Positions 12,776 through 21,447 of a stretch of 39,767 nt of DNA are shown one piece after another. Under the pieces are notes generated by a model. That model was not told the DNA's origin. It was given only the letters and a program-made list of their open reading frames with translations, and ran no database searches. Numbering within the stretch: position 1 is the stretch's first letter; each line of letters opens with the position of its first letter. The DNA comes from an uncultured beta proteobacterium (GTDB lineage: Bacteria; Pseudomonadota; Gammaproteobacteria; Burkholderiales; Burkholderiaceae_C): contig CAIOUR010000212.1 of NCBI GenBank assembly GCA_903861575.1, forward strand, positions 1 to 39,767, written 5' to 3'. The position numbers and the translations under genes are program-made.

Positions 12776-13246
12776 CTACAGTTCGCTTTTCAGGCGGGAC
12801 AGCAAATCAGCGTGGACTTGGGCATTTACTTCTTTGCGAAGGATTTGCTCCGCGCCCTTGACAGCGAGAACAGCAACTTCATCGCGCAATGCCTCCCGTA
12901 CTTTGACCGCCTGTTGCAATGCTTCGTCACGCGCACTTGCCACGATGCGTGCCGCTTCATCGCTGGCACGTGACTTCGCTTCGTCGACGATTTGCTGTGC
13001 ACGCCGCTCCGCATCGGCCAAAACGGCAGCCGATTCGGACCGAGTCGCCGCGAGTCGGGTTTCGACTTCGCGGTGGACGTTGGAGAGCTCAATCTTCGCG
13101 TGCTCAGCAGCCGCCAAACCGTTTGAAATCTTCTCCGCGCGATCGTCCAAGGCCTTGACCACGGGCGGCCAGATGAACTTCATCGTGAACCCGACCAAAA
13201 TCAGGAACACAATCATCTGAACAATGAGGGTGCCGGTAATGCTCAC
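12776..13246 (-). CDS. atpF: ATP synthase b subunit
   Basis: The Fo peripheral-stalk b subunit (156 residues from the chosen start). One N-terminal membrane helix ([19 protein letters not shown]) is followed by the conserved [15 protein letters not shown] and a long Ala/Glu/Arg-rich coiled coil that dimerises. The start is a GTG at 13246 with AAGGA about 6 bases upstream and the family N-terminus SITGTLIVQ. An in-frame GTG at 13288 would add 14 residues of unrelated sequence and is rejected. Confidence 0.96.
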   Translation of the reverse strand: MSITGTLIVQMIVFLILVGFTMKFIWPPVVKALDDRAEKISNGLAAAEHAKIELSNVHREVETRLAATRSESAAVLADAERRAQQIVDEAKSRASDEAARIVASARDEALQQAVKVREALRDEVAVLAVKGAEQILRKEVNAQVHADLLSRLKSEL

Positions 13247-13319
13247 TTCGTATCCTTTTCCATAGGGCTCAGGTGTGTCGCAACGCACGCTGCGTCACAA
13301 CGTCTAAGGTGCAAATGGA

Positions 13320-13586
<267 letters not shown>

Positions 13587-13616
13587 TTAAAAAAAACGAA
13601 AAAGTAAGGTGAACAA

Positions 13617-14474
13617 TCAGTGGTGATCATGTGCCTGACCTACGTATACGAGGGTCAACATCATGAAAACAAATGCTTGTAGGGTGATGATCAAAATGTG
13701 GAAGATGGCCCACAAGGTGCCAGCGATGATGTGGCCAATTGACAGGGCAATACCCGTGAAGGACATTGAAATCGCCCCGCCCATTAAAGCGATCAGCAAA
13801 AACACCAACTCTCCCGCATACATGTTGCCGAACAACCGCATGCCATGCGACACAGTTTTCGCGACAAACTCAATCATCTGCATGGCGAAATTAAAGGGGT
13901 AGAGTAGGAAATGGTTACCGAAGGGCGCCGTGAATAACTCGTGTATCCAGCCACCCAAGCCTTTGATCTTGATGCAGTAGTACAGCGAAATAACTAGGAC
14001 ACTGGCAGAAAGTCCCATCGAAGCAGATAAGTCTGCAGTGGGAACCACACGCATGTAGGCGTGGTGCGCATCGCCGCCATTGGCAGTGAAAACAGCTTCC
14101 CAAATCATGGGAATAAGGTCAACTGGTAACAAGTCCATCGCGTTCATCAGGAAAATCCAAATGAACACCGTCAGTGCGAGCGGGGAGACGAACTTGCGAC
14201 TGTCGGCGTTGTGGACAATACTTTTGGCCTGCGCGTCGACCATCTCTACCAACAGTTCTACCGCCGCTTGCAAGCGTCCGGGAACGCCCGAAGTCGCGCG
14301 GCGAGCCGCAAGCCACATGACGAAGCAGCCGATAACACCCAGAGAAATCGCCCAGAACAAGGAATCTATGTTGAAGACGGTGAAGTCAACGATACCGCCC
14401 ATGTGCTTGTTTTGAAAATGGGTGAGGTGATGGCCGATGTACTCACCAGCGCTTGGTCCCTGCTCAGCAGACAT
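13617..14474 (-). CDS. atpB: ATP synthase a subunit
   Basis: The Fo stator channel subunit (285 residues), with five or six membrane helices. The essential arginine lies in [19 protein letters not shown], the helix that faces the c-ring. The start is taken at the ATG at 14474 ([16 protein letters not shown]), which matches the common betaproteobacterial N-terminus. An in-frame GTG at 14495 would overlap atpI by 14 bases. The upstream AAAGG is rather distant, so initiation may depend on coupling to atpI, which ends 7 bases before. Confidence 0.96.
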   Translation of the reverse strand: MSAEQGPSAGEYIGHHLTHFQNKHMGGIVDFTVFNIDSLFWAISLGVIGCFVMWLAARRATSGVPGRLQAAVELLVEMVDAQAKSIVHNADSRKFVSPLALTVFIWIFLMNAMDLLPVDLIPMIWEAVFTANGGDAHHAYMRVVPTADLSASMGLSASVLVISLYYCIKIKGLGGWIHELFTAPFGNHFLLYPFNFAMQMIEFVAKTVSHGMRLFGNMYAGELVFLLIALMGGAISMSFTGIALSIGHIIAGTLWAIFHILIITLQAFVFMMLTLVYVGQAHDHH

Positions 14475-14481
14475 ATGTCGA

Positions 14482-14958
14482 TCAGCCTTTACCACCGGGT
14501 GAACGGTTTGCGGTCCGAAAAACCAGCAACAACCAGTTCGCCTTCATTGTTACAACCAAGCCCGCTATCAAAGCGGGCCAACTCATTTCGCCTAGCATTT
14601 TGCTGGCGCTACACAAAATCGCTACGGTCAACGCAATCTTGACCAATTCCCAAACCAAGAGTCGAAGCAACAAGGCGTCCGGACTCCATCGCCCTTGCAT
14701 CCCCGCCATGCCCCGAAACAACAGCATCTGCGGAAACACGACGGCCAACATTCCATAAGCCGCTGACCACGCCAACGCTTCGCTTCGCCCGGCCAATCCG
14801 ATTCCCGCAGAGACAACCAAACCGATACCCGCTTGCATAGCCAGCGCACGCCATATCGGGCTGGGCTGCTGCAGTGCCCGCCACTGTCGCGCTTCATCCG
14901 CGTTGAGGGACTTGTATTCCTCTTCGGGGTCGTCTTGCCAGTGGTTTGTCACACGCAC
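14482..14958 (-). CDS. atpI: ATP synthase assembly protein I
   Basis: A 158-residue membrane protein at the head of the atp operon, the position and size of AtpI, which assists c-ring assembly and Mg2+ supply in some bacteria. A charged N-terminus ([18 protein letters not shown]) is followed by four hydrophobic segments, as in the family. The start is uncertain: GTG codons at 14958 and 14952 are both possible and neither has a clear Shine-Dalgarno. It is divergent from the lipoate operon. Confidence 0.88.
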   Translation of the reverse strand: MRVTNHWQDDPEEEYKSLNADEARQWRALQQPSPIWRALAMQAGIGLVVSAGIGLAGRSEALAWSAAYGMLAVVFPQMLLFRGMAGMQGRWSPDALLLRLLVWELVKIALTVAILCSASKMLGEMSWPALIAGLVVTMKANWLLLVFRTANRSPGGKG

Positions 14959-15136
14959 TACGCTCGGTTCGGGGGCTGTACGCCGCTATACAGCTCAGCT
15001 GTTTAAGCACAGCCGCCGAGTATATAGCAGGCATTGCCTGTGTGTCATTTGTAAGCCGCGTGTCAAGCGCGGTAGCGGCGGCGCTGGGGATCAATGTGGC
15101 CATAATGCTTAAGAGAACCACCTGTCGCACAGCCCT
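14959..15136. promoter_or_regulatory. Divergent intergenic region between atpI and the lipoate operon, with candidate atp promoter
   Basis: This 178-base gap must carry the atp operon promoter (minus strand) and the lipoate operon promoter (plus strand). On the minus strand I see ATGACA (15043-15048) as a -35 candidate, a 16-base spacer, and TATATA (15021-15026) as a -10 candidate. The spacer contains the inverted repeat CAGGC-ATT-GCCTG. This is a by-eye match of moderate quality. For the plus strand, CATAAT at 15101-15106 could be a -10, but no good -35 is present. Confidence 0.4.
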
Positions 15137-15433
15137 ATGCCCTCCGAGCCCCTTAAACCAGAGCAGCAGCCCGACGCAAGCGCGTTGATCACATATCCCT
15201 GCCGGTTCCCGATCAAAGTGATGGGCGAGCGATCCGACACATTTTTGCCTGAGATGCTTGCCGTGGTGCAACGTTTCGATCCCGATATGCCGGCTGACGG
15301 CGTCGAAATCCGCCACAGCAGTGGTGGAAAGTACACGGGGCTGACCTTGCATGTCTGGGTGACCAGCCGCGATCAATTAGACGATGTGTACCGGGCGTTA
15401 TCGGGTCATCCACGCGTCAAGGTGACCCTGTAG
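15137..15433 (+). CDS. ybeD: DUF493/YbeD family protein
   Basis: A 98-residue protein of the UPF0250/YbeD family, an ACT-like ferredoxin fold. Family features are the [14 protein letters not shown] start, the [20 protein letters not shown] strand pair and the C-terminal [14 protein letters not shown]. YbeD lies beside lipB in many proteobacteria, and the same order is kept here (lipB starts about 20 bases downstream). A role in lipoate metabolism is inferred from this neighbourhood; the biochemical function is not established. Confidence 0.93.
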   Translation: MPSEPLKPEQQPDASALITYPCRFPIKVMGERSDTFLPEMLAVVQRFDPDMPADGVEIRHSSGGKYTGLTLHVWVTSRDQLDDVYRALSGHPRVKVTL

Positions 15434-15453
15434 GGTGCGCTAAGGTGGTGCCG

Positions 15454-16125
15454 ATGCACACCATCGTGCGGGGGCCTTGCGCGTACGAGGCGGTGTACCG
15501 CGAGATGCAAGCCTACACCGCCGCGCGTGACAGTCAGACGCCGGATGCGCTGTGGCTGTGCGAGCATGACCCCGTTTACACCCAGGGACTTGCAGGCCGC
15601 AGCGAGCACCTGCTCGTGCCGGCGGCGATTCCGGTTATCGCAACGGATCGTGGCGGGCAGATCACCTTCCACGGGCCGGGGCAAGTCGTGGCTTATCCGC
15701 TGCTCGACCTCAAGCGCGCGGGCTACTACGTGAAGGAATATGTCTATCGCGTTGAAGAGGCGGTCATCCGGACTTTGCGCCACTGGAACGTCACGGGCCA
15801 CCGCGTTGCGGGGGCTCCGGGCATTTACGTACGATTGGATGATCCTTCGGGACACGCTAGATTACCTCCAAGCGACGGTGCAGCGGCGCCCAGTTTTGCC
15901 GGTCTGGGCAAGATTGCCGCCCTAGGGGTCAAAGTCAGCCGCCATTGCGCGTACCACGGAGTGGCGCTGAACGTCGCCATGGATTTGTCGCATTTCGATG
16001 CCATTAACCCTTGCGGATATGCCGGCCTGCGCACCGTGGACCTTTCTACAATTGGCGTAGCAGTTAGCTGGGATGAGGCCGCTGCCGCCTTGGGTCAGCG
16101 TTTGGTCTCGGGGCTACAACCCTGA
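15454..16125 (+). CDS. lipB: Lipoyl(octanoyl) transferase
   Basis: Transfers octanoate from octanoyl-ACP to the lipoyl domains of target proteins such as GcvH and E2 subunits. Counting from the ATG at 15454 (223 residues), the catalytic lysine is K153 in [12 protein letters not shown] and the acyl-carrying cysteine is C187 in INPCGYAGL. The family motif [22 protein letters not shown] is present in full. In-frame GTGs at 15445 and 15448 are possible starts, but the AAGG at 15442-15445 is best placed for the ATG. It is followed 8 bases later by lipA. Confidence 0.96.
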   Translation: MHTIVRGPCAYEAVYREMQAYTAARDSQTPDALWLCEHDPVYTQGLAGRSEHLLVPAAIPVIATDRGGQITFHGPGQVVAYPLLDLKRAGYYVKEYVYRVEEAVIRTLRHWNVTGHRVAGAPGIYVRLDDPSGHARLPPSDGAAAPSFAGLGKIAALGVKVSRHCAYHGVALNVAMDLSHFDAINPCGYAGLRTVDLSTIGVAVSWDEAAAALGQRLVSGLQP

Positions 16126-16133
16126 GATAAGTC

Positions 16134-17114
16134 ATGGCATCGAATACCCCCGTTTCTGAAATTGTTGCAGCACCGCCGCATGACCCGAGCGTCAAGCAAA
16201 AGGCTGCCGCCAAGCTGGCGCGCATTCCGATCAAAGTGCAGGCTGCCGAAATTCTTAAAAAGCCCGATTGGATCCGCGTGAAGGCCGCTAGCCCGAGCAG
16301 CCGCTTTTATGACATCAAGAGAATCCTGCGCGAAAACCAGTTGGTCACGGTGTGCGAGGAGGCGTCATGCCCCAACATCGGCGAGTGTTTCGGCAAAGGA
16401 ACTGCCACGTTCATGATCATGGGTGACAAGTGCACCCGGCGATGCCCTTTTTGTGATGTCGGCCATGGCCGCCCCGACCCGCTGAACCCTGATGAGCCCG
16501 CCAGCCTCGCCAAAACGATTGCGGCGTTGCAATTGCGCTATGTCGTGATCACCAGCGTGGACCGTGACGATTTGCGTGATGGTGGCGCGGCGCATTTTGT
16601 CGCTTGCATCGAAGCGATTCGTGCGGCCTCGCCCGCTACCGAAATCGAAGTGCTGGTGCCCGATTTTCGTGGCCGCGATGACCGTGCGCTGTCTATTTTG
16701 CGCAATGCGCCGCCCGATGTGATGAACCACAACATCGAGACCGTACCGCGCCTGTACAAAGAGGCCCGTCCAGGGTCGGATTACGCGTTCAGCTTGAACC
16801 TGCTGCAAAAATTCAAAGGCTTATTCCCCGATATTCCCACCAAGAGCGGCATCATGGTCGGCCTGGGGGAGACCGATGAAGAAGTGCTGCAGGTCATGCG
16901 CGACATGCGGGCCCACGGCATCGACATGCTCACGATCGGCCAGTACTTGGCGCCTTCGAGCAGCCACCTGCCGGTTCGGCGCTATGTGCACCCCGATCAG
17001 TTCAAGATTTTCGAAGCGCAGGCTTATGCCATGGGTTTCAAGCACGCCGCAGTGGGCGCGATGGTGCGTTCCAGCTACCACGCCGACGAGCAGGCGGGTC
17101 ACGCGCGTGCGTGA
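16134..17114 (+). CDS. lipA: Lipoyl synthase (radical SAM)
   Basis: Inserts two sulfurs into protein-bound octanoyl groups. Both 4Fe-4S clusters are readable: the auxiliary (sulfur-donating) cluster with C74, C79 and C85 in [12 protein letters not shown], and the radical SAM cluster with C100, C104 and C107 in [11 protein letters not shown]. The C-terminal RSSYHADEQ supplies the conserved serine ligand. The length of 326 is typical. The stop is 1 base from the stop of the convergent membrane-protein gene, leaving no room for a separate terminator. Confidence 0.98.
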   Translation: MASNTPVSEIVAAPPHDPSVKQKAAAKLARIPIKVQAAEILKKPDWIRVKAASPSSRFYDIKRILRENQLVTVCEEASCPNIGECFGKGTATFMIMGDKCTRRCPFCDVGHGRPDPLNPDEPASLAKTIAALQLRYVVITSVDRDDLRDGGAAHFVACIEAIRAASPATEIEVLVPDFRGRDDRALSILRNAPPDVMNHNIETVPRLYKEARPGSDYAFSLNLLQKFKGLFPDIPTKSGIMVGLGETDEEVLQVMRDMRAHGIDMLTIGQYLAPSSSHLPVRRYVHPDQFKIFEAQAYAMGFKHAAVGAMVRSSYHADEQAGHARA

Positions 17115-17115
17115 T

Positions 17116-17796
17116 TTATCTGCCGCGTAAGTACCGCCATATCTGGGTAGCCAGACAGATATGCAGGTAGAGCCACAGCAGCGGATCCAGCACTGCATCC
17201 CACACATTGCCGCTGGGCAAGCGTGTGAGGACAAATAGGGCAAGTGCCAAAAATGGCAGTGTATGGATCCCGCGTGCCGATATGACCCATGCCGCCGAGG
17301 CGCCTACCGTCAGCACCAAGCTGGCCTGCGGGCTGAAGCCCCAGCCATAAACGGACTGCTGTATCGGTAGGACAGCGAACGTGTCCAGCGCCAGTACCCA
17401 GCCCACCACCAAACCGCATATGACCCAGGGAATCGGAATCCGGTTTGATGGTCGTGGCGTCCACGAGGAGCTGAACGGCGCTTGCGCACGGGTTTGCCGC
17501 CACAACCACAGGCCACACAGCAGGACGCTTGTCCAGCTCGGCGAGGCGAACGCGAGTTCCAGCCAGTAAGCCGGAGACATCGGGCCGGGAAAGGACGAGC
17601 CAAGTCCTACCAGGACCGCCAAGCCGAACCGCCAACGTGGCTGCAGCACATAAGCCATTCGCCAGCCCGCTGTAGCTAAGACCACACCCCACAATATATG
17701 CACGCCGACCTGGCGCAGCGCAGGCTGCGGGAATACCGGGCTATCGATCTCCAGCAAAGGCTGCAAGAGCTGGGCAAATTCGGAGGTGTTCAACAT
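17116..17796 (-). CDS. Polytopic membrane protein of unknown function
   Basis: A 226-residue hydrophobic protein with about six or seven predicted membrane spans (for example HILWGVVLATAGWRMAYVL, WVICGLVVGWVLALDTFAVL and a final pair near the C-terminus). I do not recognise the family. It is the last gene of the msbA operon, starting 3 bases after the stop of the sialidase-like gene, and its partner there is a secreted BNR-fold protein. A joint envelope role for the pair is inferred only from this tight linkage. It contains no obvious catalytic motif. Confidence 0.75.
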   Translation of the reverse strand: MLNTSEFAQLLQPLLEIDSPVFPQPALRQVGVHILWGVVLATAGWRMAYVLQPRWRFGLAVLVGLGSSFPGPMSPAYWLELAFASPSWTSVLLCGLWLWRQTRAQAPFSSSWTPRPSNRIPIPWVICGLVVGWVLALDTFAVLPIQQSVYGWGFSPQASLVLTVGASAAWVISARGIHTLPFLALALFVLTRLPSGNVWDAVLDPLLWLYLHICLATQIWRYLRGR

Positions 17797-17799
17797 GCG

Positions 17800-18963
17800 T
17801 CAGGGCTTCTGGGCAACTACAGAAAAACGCTGCCAGGCGATTTGGTGGCGCTGATCGGTGTAGCTTAGCCATAGCTGCTCGTTGACCCACTCGAGCGACG
17901 GATAAGAATATTCTGTGCCTATTTCGCCCCGGGCAACGGTCGTTACGTACTGCCAATGGAGCCCATCCAGGGACGTGCTGAGATCCAGGACGTGTCGGCC
18001 TTCAGATGTGTTGTTGTGTGCCAGGACCAAAGTGCCGTCGGGAAGTCTGAGCGCAGCGAGTGAAGAGTCGGGGTTGGGCAAGTCCAGATTGGGAGCATCC
18101 TGCCAGTGCGCACCCGCGTCCTTGGTCTGGCTCACGTGAATGCGCCTTTGAGGACTGGCGTCGCGCGCCAAGGCCAGCCAGCGGGTATCGCTCAAGGGCA
18201 GCAAAGCAGGCTGGATCATCTGGTGGCTTTGCGCCATGCGGATGATGCTGCGCATATTGCCGTCGGCATCAAAGCGCAGGGCAACAGGAAAACTGGGGTG
18301 GCCCATTTCAAAGTACGCTGGTAACACCATTCCACCGTCGCTGAGAGGCAGAGGGTTGCTTCTAACCAGGTGGCTGTAGTTCCACAGCCAGGACAGCGGC
18401 AGCACCTGCTGCACCTCAAAACCATGGGGCTGGGCGATTGATTGCATATCCCTTTGCCGCAGGTGCACGATCCGCGCAGCCGCCCAGCCACCGAGTCCCG
18501 TCGTGACAACAAACAGATGCACCCGCCCTTGATCATCCAACCAGGAAACCGGATTACCCAGCCGGGTGCTGCCAAAGCCAAGGTCCTGTCTTCCCACTGC
18601 GTAGTAGGCTGGACTCCAGCTCTCGCCGCTGCGCGCCAGGTGGGCGCTGGCTATTTGAATATCCGGAGCGGCTTCTCGGGAGCCGGAAAACCAGAATGCC
18701 ATCAAGGACCAGGGGTGGCCTTCGGGCATGACTAGCAGGTCGCAAGCATGCGCGCTCAGAGCACCTTCGGGCATAGGGATATGGCCTTGCCCTGTGCGCA
18801 CCAGTTGTGATGGGCTGGTGGCCCTTTGTTCAAGCACAACCGCTTTCACCGATGGCAGCGGACTACCGCGACAGCCGAGTTCTACAACCAACAGAACACA
18901 GCAGGCCAAGCCCGCAACCAGGCACCGCTTGACCCAGGGTAGACGTGCAACGGATGGACGCAT
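17800..18963 (-). CDS. Secreted sialidase-like (BNR/Asp-box) protein
   Basis: A 387-residue protein with an N-terminal membrane segment (VAGLACCVLLVVELG) and a beta-propeller of the predicted-neuraminidase type (COG4692/BNR_2-like). Two Asp-boxes are visible, TKDAGAHW and STSLDGLHW, with further degenerate copies such as ARSGESW. The early LMAFWFSGSRE strand corresponds to the family's first blade. The start at 18963 is chosen because AAAGG stands 7 bases upstream; the frame runs on to 19044 inside msbA. True sialidase activity is not implied: many members act on other glycans or are uncharacterised. It lies 10 bases after msbA. Confidence 0.83.
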   Translation of the reverse strand: MRPSVARLPWVKRCLVAGLACCVLLVVELGCRGSPLPSVKAVVLEQRATSPSQLVRTGQGHIPMPEGALSAHACDLLVMPEGHPWSLMAFWFSGSREAAPDIQIASAHLARSGESWSPAYYAVGRQDLGFGSTRLGNPVSWLDDQGRVHLFVVTTGLGGWAAARIVHLRQRDMQSIAQPHGFEVQQVLPLSWLWNYSHLVRSNPLPLSDGGMVLPAYFEMGHPSFPVALRFDADGNMRSIIRMAQSHQMIQPALLPLSDTRWLALARDASPQRRIHVSQTKDAGAHWQDAPNLDLPNPDSSLAALRLPDGTLVLAHNNTSEGRHVLDLSTSLDGLHWQYVTTVARGEIGTEYSYPSLEWVNEQLWLSYTDQRHQIAWQRFSVVAQKP

Positions 18964-18973
18964 AGCGCTGCCT

Positions 18974-20716
18974 TTAGGGCGTGATTGCGTCGGTTCCACT
19001 GGCGAGCAGCCGGGCGTAGGTGCCCTTGGCCGCTGCCAGTTCATCGTGGCTGCCTGACTCTACCGCGCGCCCGTGCTCCATCACCACGATGCGATCCGCA
19101 TCGCGTACGGTTGACAAGCGGTGCGCCACCACCAGCACCGAGCGCTGCTGGCGTAGCAAAGCGACCGCGTCTTTGACCGCACGTTCCGACGCGTTATCCA
19201 GCGCCGACGTGGCCTCGTCGAGCAAGAGAATGGGCGCGTCTTTGACAAAAGCCCGCGCAATCGCAATCCGCTGGCGCTGGCCGCCCGAGAGCTGGCCCCC
19301 GTTGACACCCACCCGCGATGCCAGCCCCTTCGGCAGTGCTTCAATGAAGTCGAGCGCATTGGCGCTGGCCGCTGCGCGGGAAATCTGGTGCGGGGTCGCG
19401 TCGGGTCGCCCATAGGCGATGTTGGCTGCCACCGTGTCATCAAACAACACCACGTGTTGACCCACCCAGCCCAGTTGGCTGCGCAAGGCGACCAAATCCA
19501 TCTGTGCGATGTCCTGGCCGTCGAGCAGGATGCGCCCTTGGGTCGGCTCAAAAAAGCGTGCCATCAACTGCACGATGGTGGTTTTACCGCTGCCCGATGC
19601 ACCCACGAGCGCCACGGTTTCACCAGCGCGCAACTCCAGATCCAAGTCTTGCACCGCCCACGAATCCTGGCCGGGGTAGCGAAAACTCACGCCTTCGAAG
19701 CGCACGTGCCCTCGCGCCCTTGGTGCTGACGAAAGAGGGGCGCTGACCGGCTCGGATGGGGCGTCGAGCAAGTCAAACAAGGATTGCGCACCAGCCAGGC
19801 CGCGTTGAATCACATCGTTGATATTGGTCAGGCGGCGGATCGGCTCAAACAGCATCGCCATCGCGGCGACAAACGCGACAAAGGTGCCCGGGCTCAAACG
19901 GTCTTGCGCCGACAGGTTGGATGCCAGCCAAATCACAGCCGCAACCGCCATCGCCGCGAGCACCTGGACCAGCGGCACGTTCAATGCGCTGACACGCACG
20001 TTGCGCATGGTGTTGGCGCGAAGGTCTTCCGTGATAGTGGCAAAGCGCTGCGCCTCGTGGGCATGGGTGCCGAAAATTTTGATTTCCCGAACGCCCGCCA
20101 GGCTTTCCTCTATGGCCCCGGTCATGGCTCCGGCACTTTCTTGCATCGCCTCGTTACCGCCGCGCAGCTTCTTGCTTGCCACGGTGATCAACCAGGCAAC
20201 GATGGGTGCGATGGCCACTATCAACAGGGTCAGCTCCCACGCTGTGTAGATCAGGTAGCCGGTCAGCCCGATGATGATGAGCGTATCGCGCACCACCACG
20301 ATCCAGGCGGACGATAGCGCGGCACCGACCTGTGGAATGTCGTACAACAAACGCGACAGCATGCGCCCTTGCGACTGCGCCATGTGCTCGGCCAAGGGTA
20401 GCTCCATCTGGTGGGCGAAGACTTGGCGGCGCAGGTCGGTAATGGCTTTGTTGGCTATCCATTGACTGGCAACGTTAGCCACGTATTCAGCCACCCCTTT
20501 GGCCAGAAACGACAGCACCAGAGCCAAAGGTACCCACCATTGTGCTTGGGCGTTTTTGGCGATGAGATTCTGGTCTACCAAAGGCTTGAGCAGGCCCGGC
20601 AACACCGGCTCCAGCGCCGCCGCAACAAGCATGGCCAGCACCGACAGGGCTACTACCGAACGGTAGGGTCGAATCGTCTGGAACAGCCGCCCATACAGTT
20701 GCAAGGAGCTTTTCAT
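18974..20716 (-). CDS. msbA: Lipid A flippase MsbA
   Basis: An inner-membrane ABC exporter half (580 residues, typical) that flips core-lipid A to the periplasmic leaflet. Six membrane helices lie in residues 15-310. Walker A is VALVGASGSGKTTIV near residue 370, the signature is LSGGQRQRIAIARAF, Walker B is ILLLDEATSALD, and the switch His is in VVAHRLSTVRDADRI. Its ATG overlaps the stop of the upstream phosphatase gene (ATGA). Other MsbA-like lipid or peptide exporters are possible, but length and sequence favour MsbA. Confidence 0.92.
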   Translation of the reverse strand: MKSSLQLYGRLFQTIRPYRSVVALSVLAMLVAAALEPVLPGLLKPLVDQNLIAKNAQAQWWVPLALVLSFLAKGVAEYVANVASQWIANKAITDLRRQVFAHQMELPLAEHMAQSQGRMLSRLLYDIPQVGAALSSAWIVVVRDTLIIIGLTGYLIYTAWELTLLIVAIAPIVAWLITVASKKLRGGNEAMQESAGAMTGAIEESLAGVREIKIFGTHAHEAQRFATITEDLRANTMRNVRVSALNVPLVQVLAAMAVAAVIWLASNLSAQDRLSPGTFVAFVAAMAMLFEPIRRLTNINDVIQRGLAGAQSLFDLLDAPSEPVSAPLSSAPRARGHVRFEGVSFRYPGQDSWAVQDLDLELRAGETVALVGASGSGKTTIVQLMARFFEPTQGRILLDGQDIAQMDLVALRSQLGWVGQHVVLFDDTVAANIAYGRPDATPHQISRAAASANALDFIEALPKGLASRVGVNGGQLSGGQRQRIAIARAFVKDAPILLLDEATSALDNASERAVKDAVALLRQQRSVLVVAHRLSTVRDADRIVVMEHGRAVESGSHDELAAAKGTYARLLASGTDAITP

Positions 20717-21375
20717 TCGCGCTTTAGCAGCTTGTCGTTGAGCAGCGAGGCCCAGCCTTCTGCCAGGTATTGCTTCTCCAGCGCGCTGGGGTCGTATTCC
20801 ATATCAACCCATTCCATGAAACCGATCGGAGCACGTGCATTGCGGGCCACGTAGGTCTCCAGCACAAATTCCAGCACTCCAGCTTGCGAGCGACGGAAAT
20901 GGCCGTAGCGCCAATTGAGTTCTGACAGCGCATCGCGCACATCGTGGCCCAAATGCAGGATGCGGAACAGCGCCGCGCCGATACCAGCACGGTCCGCGCC
21001 GGATTTGCAATGCAAAAGCGCCGGGTATTCGAGTTTTGCGAATACGGCTTTTATGCCGTGGATTTCTTCACGCGTAGGTGGCTGGCGGGAATACAGCCGG
21101 AAGGTTTCCAGATGAATGCCCAGCGCATCACAGGCCTCGGCTTCCAGCGCATACGAGCCGAACTCATTGACACCGCGCAAGTTCAAAATGCTTTTGAGAC
21201 CTAGCCGGGTTTTGTAATCGCGAATCTGCGAGGGGCTGGGTTGGCTGGAGCGGTACATGCCGCCGCCGAGGGCATACAGGTTGTTGTAGATGGCCCGGAT
21301 AAAGCCGTGGTCGACCAAATGCATGTTGAGCCAGGCCATGACCCGGCCATAGGTCGAATCCAATCGAAAGTGCAT
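20713..21375 (-). CDS. Tyrosine/dual-specificity-type phosphatase
   Basis: A 220-residue protein with the Cys-dependent phosphatase loop HCKSGADRAG (C123 and R129 from the ATG at 21375) and the family's entry motif MYRSSQPS, followed by LGLKSILNLRG. A TTG at 21381 could add two residues. It has no export signal, though the N-terminal region is moderately hydrophobic. Substrates of such enzymes include phosphotyrosine proteins, phosphoinositide-like lipids and phosphatidylglycerophosphate. Overlap with msbA by 4 bases suggests coupled translation and an envelope-related substrate, which is inference. Confidence 0.85.
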   Translation of the reverse strand: MHFRLDSTYGRVMAWLNMHLVDHGFIRAIYNNLYALGGGMYRSSQPSPSQIRDYKTRLGLKSILNLRGVNEFGSYALEAEACDALGIHLETFRLYSRQPPTREEIHGIKAVFAKLEYPALLHCKSGADRAGIGAALFRILHLGHDVRDALSELNWRYGHFRRSQAGVLEFVLETYVARNARAPIGFMEWVDMEYDPSALEKQYLAEGWASLLNDKLLKRE

Positions 21376-21419
21376 GAGCAACCCGTCTGAAAAGTGCGCC
21401 GGAGTATAGCGAGACGGTA

Positions 21420-21447
21420 TGCAAGGGCCGCTTCAGCGGCGCTTGCA
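21420..21447 (-). other. Perfect hairpin spanning the stop codon of the substrate-binding-protein gene
   Basis: Bases 21420-21447 form two stacked 6-bp stems (TGCAAG/CTTGCA and GCCGCT/AGCGGC) separated by one G opposite G, with a 2-base loop. The TGA of the gene ending at 21433 lies in the loop. No T-tract follows on the minus strand, so a classical intrinsic terminator is unlikely; RNA 3'-end protection or a weak terminator before the phosphatase-msbA operon is possible. Confidence 0.55.

Noticed and set aside
13247-13288. Longer atpF start at a GTG 14 codons upstream
   Set aside because: The extension has no family counterpart and lacks a ribosome site, while the GTG at 13246 has AAGGA properly placed.
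18880-18963. Lipoprotein signal in the sialidase-like protein (LGC near the N-terminus)
   Set aside because: The residue at -3 is Glu, which does not fit a lipobox; the segment is better read as a signal peptide or membrane anchor.
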